Origin: Streptomyces sp. NRRL S-337
GTDB taxonomy: Bacteria > Actinomycetota > Actinomycetes > Streptomycetales > Streptomycetaceae
Direction of reading: 5' to 3'
DNA: 39,346 nt
Assembly: GCF_000720175.1 (NCBI RefSeq)
Contig: NZ_JOIX01000101.1
Location: 1-39,346 of the forward strand
Shown: positions 6,889 through 13,635 of the stretch, piece after piece
Position numbering within the stretch: position 1 is the stretch's first letter
Layout: each line of letters opens with the position of its first letter
Notes under the pieces: generated by a model
What the model saw: the letters and a program-made list of their open reading frames with translations, nothing else
What the model was told of the DNA's origin: nothing
Databases searched by the model: none
Program-made: the position numbers and the translations under genes

Positions 6889-8312
6889 ACCAGGAAGCAG
6901 AGGCCGACGACGTCGAGCAGCCACGGGATCTGCTTGAAGCGCCCGGTGGCCGTGCGCAGCAGGATGAAGGCGAGCACGCCGATGCCGATGCCGTTGGTGA
7001 TGCTGTAGGTGAACGGCATCGAGATGATCGTCAGGAACGCGGGGATGCCGACGGTGAAGTCGCCCCAGTCGATGTCCCGCACGTTGGCGGCCATGATCAG
7101 GAAGCCGACGACGAGGAGTGCGGGGGTGGCGGCCTGCGAGGGCACCACCGTCGCCAAGGGCGTGAAGATCAGCGCCAGTAGGAAGAGGCCACCGGTCATC
7201 AGGTTCGCCAGGCCGGTCCGGGCGCCCTCGCCGACGCCGGCCGTGGACTCCACGAAGCAGGTGTTGGCGGAGGCGGAACCGAAGCCGCCACCGGCGACCG
7301 CGATGCCGTCGACCATCAGGATCCGGCCCATGCCCGGCAGGTTGCCGTTCTCGTCGGTCAGCCCGGCCTCCTCGCCGACGCCGATGATGGTGCCCATCGC
7401 GTCGAAGAAGCCGGAGAGCAGCACGGTGAAGACGAACAGGCAGCCGGTGAGCACGCCGACTTCCTTGAAGCCGCCGAAGAGGCTGATGTGGCCGATCAGG
7501 CCGAAGTCCGGGGCGCCGATGATCTTGTCCGGGACGTTCGGGACCGCCAGGCCCCAGGCTGCGTCCGGGGTGTTGGTGACCGCGTTGACGATGATTGCGA
7601 CGACGGCCATGGTCACCATCCCGATCAGGATCGCGCCCTTGGTCTTCCGCACGACCAGTACGAACATCAGGGCCAGGCCGATGACGAAGACCAGCACCGG
7701 CCAGCCCTTGAGCTGACCGCCCTGGCCCAGGCCCATCGGGACGGTGGTGTGCGCGGCGTCCGGGTTGCGGCTGACGAAGCCGGAGTCCACCAGGCCGATC
7801 AGCGAGATGAACAGGCCGATGCCGATCGCGATGGCGCGTCGCAGCCCGTTGGGGATCGCGTCCATCACCCGCTGCCGCAGGCCGGAGGCGACCAGGATCA
7901 TCAGCACCAGGCCGGCGAGCACCACCATGCCCATCGCGTCCGGCCAGCTCATCTTGGGGGCGAGCTGGAGGGAGACCACGGCGTTGATGCCGAGGCCGGC
8001 GGCGATGGCGATCGGGACGTTGCCCATCACGCCCATCAGGACGGTGCTCAGGCCGGCCATCAGGGCGGTGGCGGTGACCAGCTGGCCGTTGTCGAGATGG
8101 TGGCCGAACTTGTCGACTCCGGAGCCAAGGATGATCGGGTTGAGCACGATGATGTAGGCCATCGCGAAGAACGTGGCGAGCCCACCGCGGAGTTCACGGC
8201 CGACCGTGGACCCCCGCTCGGAGATCTTGAAGAACCTGTCGAAACGGTTCTTCGGGGGCTGCGGCGCCGGGTTCTCAAGGGTGTCGACCGGCGTGGTGGC
8301 CGAGGGGGACAT
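6843..8312 (-). CDS. NCS2 family purine permease (AzgA/PbuG type)
   Basis: A 489-residue proton-coupled importer for purine bases (hypoxanthine, guanine or adenine) in the cytoplasmic membrane, with the many hydrophobic spans of the family. Hallmarks are the start of the core (RGSTVGRELRGGLATFFAMA), the first substrate segment (NPIILG), and the SANTCFVESTAGVGEGARTG block near residues 355-375 that carries the AzgA substrate motif. I set the start at ATG 8312 (MSPSATTP), with GAGG 6 nt upstream. The frame is open to 8420, but that extra N terminus looks untranslated. A 15-bp palindrome about 93 nt upstream may be its operator. Confidence 0.92.
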   Translation of the reverse strand: MSPSATTPVDTLENPAPQPPKNRFDRFFKISERGSTVGRELRGGLATFFAMAYIIVLNPIILGSGVDKFGHHLDNGQLVTATALMAGLSTVLMGVMGNVPIAIAAGLGINAVVSLQLAPKMSWPDAMGMVVLAGLVLMILVASGLRQRVMDAIPNGLRRAIAIGIGLFISLIGLVDSGFVSRNPDAAHTTVPMGLGQGGQLKGWPVLVFVIGLALMFVLVVRKTKGAILIGMVTMAVVAIIVNAVTNTPDAAWGLAVPNVPDKIIGAPDFGLIGHISLFGGFKEVGVLTGCLFVFTVLLSGFFDAMGTIIGVGEEAGLTDENGNLPGMGRILMVDGIAVAGGGFGSASANTCFVESTAGVGEGARTGLANLMTGGLFLLALIFTPLATVVPSQAATPALLVVGFLIMAANVRDIDWGDFTVGIPAFLTIISMPFTYSITNGIGIGVLAFILLRTATGRFKQIPWLLDVVGLCFLVYFLLHPIELALGVK

Positions 8313-8404
8313 GCGGGACCTCAGTCGGACGGGCCTGGGCAGGCACAGGGGCCCGAGGGCCCGGAACACGTACAGGAACACATCACTATCCGGATCGGAT
8401 TGGA

Positions 8405-8419
8405 TGAATCGACGATTCA
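8405..8419. promoter_or_regulatory. Perfect 15-bp palindrome upstream of the purine permease
   Basis: TGAATCG-A-CGATTCA is a perfect palindrome with a single central base, in an AT-richer patch (8380-8460) between the divergent permease and DUF2530 genes. This size and symmetry suit a dimeric TetR, MarR or GntR repressor. It could control the permease in response to purines; the regulator is not encoded next to it. Confidence 0.5.
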
Positions 8420-8563
8420 AAACGGTCAGATCCAGAAAGGTTCAGTATGAATAAACAATGCAGTGATCGCTATCTCCGCGCGTAGACCCTTGCTGGACAA
8501 GGGCCGCACCTCACGGGAACTCTGGTGGAGGGCCGCTTGGTCGGCCCCCGTAAGCTGAGCACC

Positions 8564-8842
8564 ATGTGGAAGAAGTCCGAACTGCGCGAGGCTCCGGCGC
8601 CTCTCGAGGGCCCCGTCGTGGGCACGATCACCGGCGGCACCATCATCTGGTTCGTGCTCTTCCTCGGCCAGCTCCCTTTCTACGGCTGGTTTGCCGACCG
8701 CGGCCACGCCTGGTGGGTGTGGACGTGCCTGGCCGGCGGCGGGCTCGGCCTGCTGGGCATCTGGTACGTCCGCAAGCGGGATGCCGCCATCAAGCGCGAC
8801 GCCGCGGCCAAGCGGGCGGCGACCGCGACGGACGCGCACTGA
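8564..8842 (+). CDS. DUF2530 domain membrane protein
   Basis: A 92-residue protein with two hydrophobic spans (about residues 22-45 and 55-75) and a basic, Ala/Lys/Arg-rich tail (RKRDAAIKRDAAAKR). This is the layout of actinobacterial DUF2530 proteins; the function is unknown. The start at ATG 8564 (MWKKSELREAP) is chosen because TAAGCT ends 7 nt before it, a leaderless pattern, and the longer frame from 8525 adds unlikely sequence. It is divergent from the purine permease. Confidence 0.75.
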   Translation: MWKKSELREAPAPLEGPVVGTITGGTIIWFVLFLGQLPFYGWFADRGHAWWVWTCLAGGGLGLLGIWYVRKRDAAIKRDAAAKRAATATDAH

Positions 8843-8859
8843 CTGTCCGGCGCGCCTCT

Positions 8860-8907
8860 TTTCTTCTCTCCTCCTTCTCCTGGCTCTTCCCTCTTCTCTC
8901 TTCCGTA
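8860..8907 (+). other. Polypyrimidine tract
   Basis: Almost pure C/T (ttttcttctctcctccttct and similar) directly after the DUF2530 stop and before the P-type ATPase. No hairpin is evident. It might act as a termination or pausing zone; otherwise nothing is seen in this short gap except the ATPase -10 box. Confidence 0.4.
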
Positions 8908-8945
8908 GGGCGCTCGGTCGACGGGTAATCCCGGTATTTCGCCCG

Positions 8946-8951
8946 TAACGT
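8946..8951 (+). promoter_or_regulatory. -10 box giving a leaderless ATPase mRNA
   Basis: TAACGT ends 7 nt before the ATG at 8959, with no usable Shine-Dalgarno sequence (GAGGG is only 1 nt from the start). A clear -35 was not found. Confidence 0.4.
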
Positions 8952-8958
8952 CGAGGGC

Positions 8959-11670
8959 ATGACGGAGCGGGCCCGAGCCGGAACCGAGGACCCCGTACCG
9001 AGCGGCGTCGGTGAACGGGGTGGCTGGAAACCGACCGACGGTGAAGCCGGTGACGGAGAACAGGTCGACAGTCGACCGGGCGACCGGAAGCCGGCCAACC
9101 GTGAACCGGCAGACTCGGAACCGGCGGAACCGGCGGAACCGGCGGAACCGGCGGAACCGGCGGAACCGGCGGAACCGGCCGAGCCGGCCGAACGGGCCGA
9201 ACCGTCCCCTGGTCTGACCCCCCTCGAAGTCGCCGAACGCGTTGCCAGGGGTGAGGTCAATGACGTCCCTGTGCGGTCCTCGCGTTCGGTCGGGGAGATC
9301 GTCCGCGCCAATATCTTCACGCGGTTCAACGCGATCATCGGCGTGCTCTTCGCGATCATTCTCGTCGTCGGACCGATCCAGGACGGACTGTTCGGCTTTG
9401 TGATCGTTGCGAACACCGGTATCGGCATCGTCCAGGAACTGCGCGCCAAGAGGACACTCGACAAGCTGGCGGTGATCGGCGAGGCGCAGCCGACCGTCCG
9501 CCGGGACGGCACCGCGTCCCGTATCCCCACCTCCGAGGTCGTCCTCGACGACGTCATCGAGCTCGGCCCCGGCGACAAGGCCGTGGTCGACGGTGAGGTG
9601 GTGGAGGCCGACGGGCTGGAGATCGACGAATCGCTGCTCACCGGGGAGGCCGACCCGGTCGTGAAGAAGCCCGGGGACCCGGTGATGTCCGGCAGCTTCG
9701 TCGTGGCCGGTGGCGGCGCCTTCACCGCGACCAGGGTCGGCCGCCAGGCGTACGCCGCCCAGCTCGCGGAGGAGGCCAGCCGCTTCACCCTGGTCCACTC
9801 CGAACTGCGCACCGGTATCAGCCGGATCCTCAAGTACGTGACGTGGATGATGATCCCGACCGCGCTCGGTCTGATCCTCAGCCATCTGCTCACCCTCGGG
9901 CTGCCCGGCGACGCGGCGATCCGCCGGATGGTCGCCGGCATCGTCCCGATGATCCCCGAGGGGCTGGTGCTGCTGACGTCCGTTGCCTTCGCCATCGGCG
10001 TCATCCGACTCGGCCGCAAACAGTGCCTCGTCCAGGAACTCCCCGCCATCGAGGGCCTGGCCCGGGTCGACGTGGTCTGCCTGGACAAGACCGGGACGCT
10101 CACCGAGGGCGGCATGGACGTCTGTGACCTGCGCATCCTCAACGGCACCGATGACACCGACGGCAACACCGACGCCGATGACCACACGGATGAAACCACC
10201 GACGACGACACCGACGGGAACACCGACGGGTCCTACGTAGTGGAGGGCTCCACCGGCAAGGCCCCCGCCCGCGACCCCTACATCCGCCAGGTCCTCGGTG
10301 CCCTCGGGGGCGCCGACCCCCGCCCGAACGCCTCCCTGCAGGCCGTTATCGACGCCTACCCTGCGGATAAGTCCTGGCGCTGTACCCGGTCGCTCCCGTT
10401 CTCCTCCGCCCGGAAATACAGCGGCGCGTCCTTCAGCGATCCGTACGGCGAATCCAGCACTTGGCTGCTGGGCGCTCCCGACGTCCTCCTGCCGACGGGG
10501 GATCCCACGCTGACCGAGGCTGACGAACTCAATGCCCAGGGGCTTCGTGTCCTCCTCCTCGCCCGCGCTACTCGTGAGCTGGACGACCCCGAGGTCGCCC
10601 GGGACATCCGGCCCACCGCTCTGGTCGTCCTGGAACAACGGCTGCGCCCCGACGCGCCCGACACCCTGCGCTACTTCGCCGAGCAGCGGGTCCATGCCAA
10701 GGTCATCTCCGGTGACAACGCCGTCTCGGTCGGCGCGGTCGCCGGCAAACTCGGGCTGCCGGGCGCCGACGCTCCTGTGGACGCCCGTGAACTTCCCCAA
10801 CTCCCCGCCGGTCGGGACGCGTTGGGTGCCGCCCTCGATGAGGGCACGGTCTTCGGTCGCGTCACCCCGCGGCAGAAGCGCGACATGGTCGGTGCCCTGC
10901 AGTCCCGCGGCCACGCCGTCGCGATGACCGGGGACGGCGTGAACGACGTGTTGGCCCTCAAGGACGCCGACATCGGCGTCTCCATGGGCTCCGGTTCCGA
11001 GGCCACCCGCGCGGTGGCCCAGATCGTCCTGCTCAACAACAGCTTCGCGACCCTCCCTTCGGTGGTCGCCGAGGGCCGCCGCGTCATCGGCAACATCACC
11101 CGCGTCGCGACCCTCTTCCTCACCAAGACCGTCTACTCGGTCCTGCTCGCGATCCTGGTGGCCTGCTGCCAGATCCCCTATCCGTACCTGCCCCGCCACC
11201 TCACCCTGCTCTCCACGCTGACGATCGGCGTGCCGGCCTTCTTCCTGGCCCTCGCCCCCAACAAGGAACGCGCCCGCCCGCACTTCGTCCGCCGGGTCAT
11301 GCGTTACGCGATCCCCTCCGGCCTCATCACCGGCCTGGCCGCCTTCGCCACCTACCTCTTGGCGCGCGCCTACTACACCGGCCCCGGCTCCCTCGCCGCC
11401 GAGACCAGCGCCGCGACCCTGACCCTCTTCCTCGCCGCCCTGTGGGTCCTGGCGATCATCGCCCGCCCCTACACCTGGTGGCGGATCGTCCTCGTCCTCA
11501 CCATGGCCGTGGCCTTCCTCGTCGTCCTCGCCACCCCCTGGCTCCAGGCCTTCTTCGACCTCCGCCTGGTCGGTACGACGATGCCGTGGGCAGCCGTCGG
11601 CATCGCCCTCGTGGCCTCGGCCCTCCTGGAACTCACCTGGCGCCGGATCGCCCGCCGCTTCCCCGCGTGA
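8959..11670 (+). CDS. P-type cation-transporting ATPase (CtpE-like)
   Basis: A 903-residue P-type ATPase driving cation transport across the cytoplasmic membrane. The catalytic aspartate is D376 in CLDKTGTLTEGG; the actuator motif is LTGEADPV, and the hinge is TGDGVNDVLALKDADIGVSMG near residue 655. The family form (LTPLEVAERVARGEVNDVPV, FTRFNAIIGVLFAIILVV) resembles mycobacterial CtpE, reported as a calcium importer, so calcium is the best guess. Two additions are odd: an N-terminal linker with nine Pro-Ala-Glu repeats (residues about 55-81), and an Asp/Thr-rich insert (about residues 395-425, NGTDDTDGNTDADDHTDETT...) just after the phosphorylation loop. The latter could bind divalent cations or be a neutral expansion. 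It stands alone. Confidence 0.9.
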   Translation: MTERARAGTEDPVPSGVGERGGWKPTDGEAGDGEQVDSRPGDRKPANREPADSEPAEPAEPAEPAEPAEPAEPAEPAERAEPSPGLTPLEVAERVARGEVNDVPVRSSRSVGEIVRANIFTRFNAIIGVLFAIILVVGPIQDGLFGFVIVANTGIGIVQELRAKRTLDKLAVIGEAQPTVRRDGTASRIPTSEVVLDDVIELGPGDKAVVDGEVVEADGLEIDESLLTGEADPVVKKPGDPVMSGSFVVAGGGAFTATRVGRQAYAAQLAEEASRFTLVHSELRTGISRILKYVTWMMIPTALGLILSHLLTLGLPGDAAIRRMVAGIVPMIPEGLVLLTSVAFAIGVIRLGRKQCLVQELPAIEGLARVDVVCLDKTGTLTEGGMDVCDLRILNGTDDTDGNTDADDHTDETTDDDTDGNTDGSYVVEGSTGKAPARDPYIRQVLGALGGADPRPNASLQAVIDAYPADKSWRCTRSLPFSSARKYSGASFSDPYGESSTWLLGAPDVLLPTGDPTLTEADELNAQGLRVLLLARATRELDDPEVARDIRPTALVVLEQRLRPDAPDTLRYFAEQRVHAKVISGDNAVSVGAVAGKLGLPGADAPVDARELPQLPAGRDALGAALDEGTVFGRVTPRQKRDMVGALQSRGHAVAMTGDGVNDVLALKDADIGVSMGSGSEATRAVAQIVLLNNSFATLPSVVAEGRRVIGNITRVATLFLTKTVYSVLLAILVACCQIPYPYLPRHLTLLSTLTIGVPAFFLALAPNKERARPHFVRRVMRYAIPSGLITGLAAFATYLLARAYYTGPGSLAAETSAATLTLFLAALWVLAIIARPYTWWRIVLVLTMAVAFLVVLATPWLQAFFDLRLVGTTMPWAAVGIALVASALLELTWRRIARRFPA
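9121..9201 (+). repeat. 9-bp coding minisatellite in the ATPase N terminus
   Basis: Six perfect CCGGCGGAA copies (9121-9174) are followed by three degenerate ones. Each encodes Pro-Ala-Glu in frame, so copy-number changes alter only linker length and never break the frame. Confidence 0.9.
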
Positions 11671-11754
11671 GCCCGCCACGGGCAGCCGCCCCGCCGCGCA
11701 TCTCATCCCGGTCACGGAACCCGCGCCGCCGTGGCGCCCCGCTTCCCGTCGCCC

Positions 11755-11760
11755 TACCCT
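11755..11760 (+). promoter_or_regulatory. -10 box of the His-rich membrane peptide
   Basis: TACCCT ends 7 nt before the ATG at 11768, the same leaderless layout as several other genes here. Confidence 0.35.
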
Positions 11761-11767
11761 CCGCCCC

Positions 11768-11959
11768 ATGAAGCCGATTACGGGGGACCTCGCCTACGAG
11801 CTACTGGCCCGTGGCTCCCACCATTCCCACCACTACCACCACACCGGCACCTACGGAGGCGGCGGCGACGGCGTCCTCGACTGGTGGGAGTGGCTGATCC
11901 TGGCCATCGGCGTCATCGTCGTGATCTGGGCCGTGGTGAAGAAGTTCAGCTCGGACTGA
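11768..11959 (+). CDS. 63-residue His-rich single-span membrane protein
   Basis: It begins MKPITGDLAYELLARGS, then carries a histidine cluster (HHSHHYHH, residues 18-25) and a Gly-rich spacer, and ends in one membrane span (about residues 40-57, LILAIGVIVVIWAVV) with a basic tail. The histidine cluster suggests metal or proton binding on one face of the membrane. No known family is recognised. The start is supported by the -10-like box 7 nt upstream. It lies about 100 bp after the P-type ATPase in the same direction, which makes a metal-related role conceivable but unproven. Confidence 0.6.
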   Translation: MKPITGDLAYELLARGSHHSHHYHHTGTYGGGGDGVLDWWEWLILAIGVIVVIWAVVKKFSSD

Positions 11960-12019
11960 CGAAGCGCCCGGGCGACGTGTAACGGGAGTTCGTACGGCCT
12001 GACGGGGCGCGTCCCGCCG

Positions 12020-12064
12020 GGGAGGCGGCGGGCTGCGGTCGGTGCAGCCCGCCACCCCTCCCCG
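12020..12064. terminator. Bidirectional stem-loop between convergent genes
   Basis: GGCGGGCTGC (12028-12037) pairs with 12045-12054 over a 7-nt loop; GGGGAGG (12020-12026) and CCTCCCC (12058-12064) extend the stem after a small internal loop. It sits between the His-rich gene (plus) and the 12100-12390 gene (minus). Confidence 0.65.
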
Positions 12065-12099
12065 CCGGCGAAAACGACGATCAGGACGACCGCCCGGTA

Positions 12100-12390
12100 C
12101 TAGTCGGCGGCCGGCCGTTCTTCACGGCTGTCCGCGATCCGCCGGACATCCCGCAGGGCATCGGCCAACCCACGGGCGAGGAAGCGCACTTCCTGCGCAC
12201 TGGTCGTGCGGTCGGCGAGCATGTTCTCGGCGTAGTCGAGGATGTCGTCCGCCATGCCCAACTGGACGCTCTCGACGTCGTCGGCCAAGCGGGACACGAA
12301 TCCGGTGCCGTCACCGACGAGGTAGCAGGGATTCCCGTTCGTACTCGTCCACGGCAACAGCCGCGCCGGGCCCGCGGATCGGTCGCTCAT
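12100..12390 (-). CDS. Conserved actinobacterial protein beside the Scr1/DUF397 module
   Basis: A 96-residue, mostly helical acidic protein: MSDRSAGPARLLPWTSTNGN, then CYLVGDGTGFVSRLADDVES and a helical C-terminal half with (L)GMADDILDYAENML and VRFLARGLADALRDV. From memory, this type recurs next to Scr1-like HTH regulators in Streptomyces; its function is unknown. GGAGG (12398-12402) is 7 nt before the ATG. The ATG overlaps the stop of a tiny upstream frame (ATGA), suggesting translational coupling. It is divergent from the HTH gene. Confidence 0.8.
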   Translation of the reverse strand: MSDRSAGPARLLPWTSTNGNPCYLVGDGTGFVSRLADDVESVQLGMADDILDYAENMLADRTTSAQEVRFLARGLADALRDVRRIADSREERPAAD

Positions 12391-12467
12391 GCCACTGCCT
12401 CCAGTGGACCGAACAGCTTCGCGGTAGCGTGATGCACGTCGTCGACCTCCACAGGATTGATGACCAT
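12387..12467 (-). CDS. Possible 26-residue leader frame coupled to the 12100-12390 gene
   Basis: ATG at 12467 to TGA at 12387-12389 gives MVINPVEVDDVHHATAKLFG followed by PLEAVA. Its stop overlaps the next start as ATGA. The only ribosome-binding candidate is the GGGGG just before the ATG, and that is one arm of the hairpin at 12469-12501. It may be a real small protein or a coupled leader that senses hairpin opening. Confidence 0.35.
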   Translation of the reverse strand: MVINPVEVDDVHHATAKLFGPLEAVA

Positions 12468-12468
12468 G

Positions 12469-12501
12469 CCCCCGGGTCGTTGCCGCGACCGCGGGGGTTT
12501 T
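12469..12501 (+). terminator. Hairpin followed by TTTT
   Basis: CCCCCGGGTCG (12469-12479) pairs with CGACC-GCGGGGG (12486-12497) with one bulged base and a TTGCCG loop; TTTT follows at 12498-12501. On the plus strand this is a textbook intrinsic terminator that would insulate the HTH gene. On the minus strand it hides the GGGGG in front of the small leader frame. Confidence 0.65.
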
Positions 12502-12596
12502 CGTTACTCAGCATTGCCGATCGAGCACGCTCGGTGCACGCTGTGCGTGTCACCAAAGTCCCCTAGTGGACAGCAAGTTGAAGGTGTGTTCGTGCA

Positions 12597-13436
12597 ATGG
12601 AGCTGAACAACGAGGACGACGGCAGGCCCACTCCGCGTACGGTGCTGGGACGGCGCCTGCGTCACCTGCGGGAGGCTGCGGACCTCTCCCAGCGGGGCCT
12701 CGCCGACAAGGTCGGCTATCCGCACACGTACATCAGCCGGGTCGAGCGTGGGGAACAGCTTCCCTCCGAGGCGCTCGCCGAGGATCTGGACACGCATTTC
12801 GCGACGGCCGGACTCTTTGCCGAGTTGCTGTCGCTGGCACAGGATGCGTCGATTCCGGACTATGGGCGGGCGGTGGTAGCGGGTGAGGTCAAGGCGGCCC
12901 GCATCCAGGTGTTCGGAAGTAGCCTGGTTCCTGGCCTCCTGCAGACGGAGGAATATGCGTACGCCTTGATTCGCGCTTCGCTTCCCGGTGAATCCCAGGA
13001 ACGGATAAACGAACGGGTCGCAGCGCGCATGCACCGAAAGCGCGTATTCAGTAAGGCTCAAGTGCCATTTTACTGGGCAATCATGGATGAAGCGGCCTTA
13101 AAGCGCCCAATCGGGGGTGCAGCGTGCATGAGGGGTCAGCTTCGTCATGTACTGGATGCGGCGGATTCGCCTCGCATCTCGGTTCAGGTGCTCCCCTTCT
13201 CGGAGGGGGAACATCCCTTGCTCGGCGGCAGTTTGAGCCTGTACACCGTGCAGAACGGGTCAACCTTCGGATACGTAGAAAGCTTTGCTTCGGGCGAGTC
13301 CGTAGAGTCGCCGGAGCGGGTTATCGAGCTCACTCAGAGGTTTGACGTTGCGCGTTCCAAGGCTCTGCCGGAGAGCCGAAGTCTCGACCTGATTCGAAGC
13401 TACCTGAGAGAGTACGGAGATGAACACAATTCCTGA
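12597..13436 (+). CDS. Scr1-type XRE/HTH regulator (DUF5753 domain)
   Basis: A 279-residue DNA-binding protein. Residues about 13-70 form a Cro/C1-type HTH (VLGRRLRHLREAADLSQRGL ... YISRVERGEQ), and residues about 95-270 form the DUF5753 domain (SSLVPGLLQTEEYAYALIRA, RQ/MHRKRV, VQVLPFSEGEHPLLGGS). This is the antitoxin-like partner of DUF397 proteins in actinobacteria. It probably binds promoters and its small partner. GAAGGTG precedes the ATG by about 10 nt. The following DUF397 gene overlaps it by 17 bp, so the two are co-translated. Third-base GC drops slightly across the gene compared with its neighbours, hinting at acquisition. Confidence 0.92.
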   Translation: MELNNEDDGRPTPRTVLGRRLRHLREAADLSQRGLADKVGYPHTYISRVERGEQLPSEALAEDLDTHFATAGLFAELLSLAQDASIPDYGRAVVAGEVKAARIQVFGSSLVPGLLQTEEYAYALIRASLPGESQERINERVAARMHRKRVFSKAQVPFYWAIMDEAALKRPIGGAACMRGQLRHVLDAADSPRISVQVLPFSEGEHPLLGGSLSLYTVQNGSTFGYVESFASGESVESPERVIELTQRFDVARSKALPESRSLDLIRSYLREYGDEHNS

Positions 13437-13635
13437 CGCGTCTGCTCTGAGCGGCTGGCGTAAGTCCAGTCACAGCAACGGCGAAGGGGCTGAGTGCATC
13501 GAGGTCGCCGACGGCCACCCCGGTCTCGTCCCCGTACGTGACAGCAAGGTCCCGCAGGGTCCGGCGCTGTTCTTTCCCGCGGACGGCTGGGCAGCGTTCG
13601 TCGAGGCCGTGAAGCGTGGCGAGTTCCGGGCCTGA
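13420..13635 (+). CDS. DUF397 domain protein
   Basis: A 71-residue protein, MNTIPDASALSGWRKSSHSN then GEGAECIEVADG...VPVRDSKVPQGPALFFPADGW..FVEAVKRGEF. This is a full-length and typical DUF397 (W-R-K-S-S-x-S, C-[IV]-E-V-A, V-R-D-S-K). DUF397 proteins pair with Scr1-type HTH regulators; toxin or modulator roles are proposed, and the mechanism is not settled. Its 3' part lies over the LysR gene on the other strand. Confidence 0.93.
   Translation: MNTIPDASALSGWRKSSHSNGEGAECIEVADGHPGLVPVRDSKVPQGPALFFPADGWAAFVEAVKRGEFRA

Noticed and set aside
8313..8420. Upstream extension of the NCS2 permease (start at 8420)
   Set aside because: The added residues contain no conserved sequence and cross the palindrome region; ATG 8312 has a good ribosome-binding site.
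8313..8460. Purine riboswitch before the NCS2 permease
   Set aside because: No conserved three-way junction or loop-loop sequence of the purine aptamer was found.
8680..11769. A 1029-codon open frame antisense to the P-type ATPase
   Set aside because: It mirrors the strongly supported ATPase frame, is made of Gly/Asp/Glu/Arg-rich low-information sequence, and has no domain; it is a codon-bias shadow.
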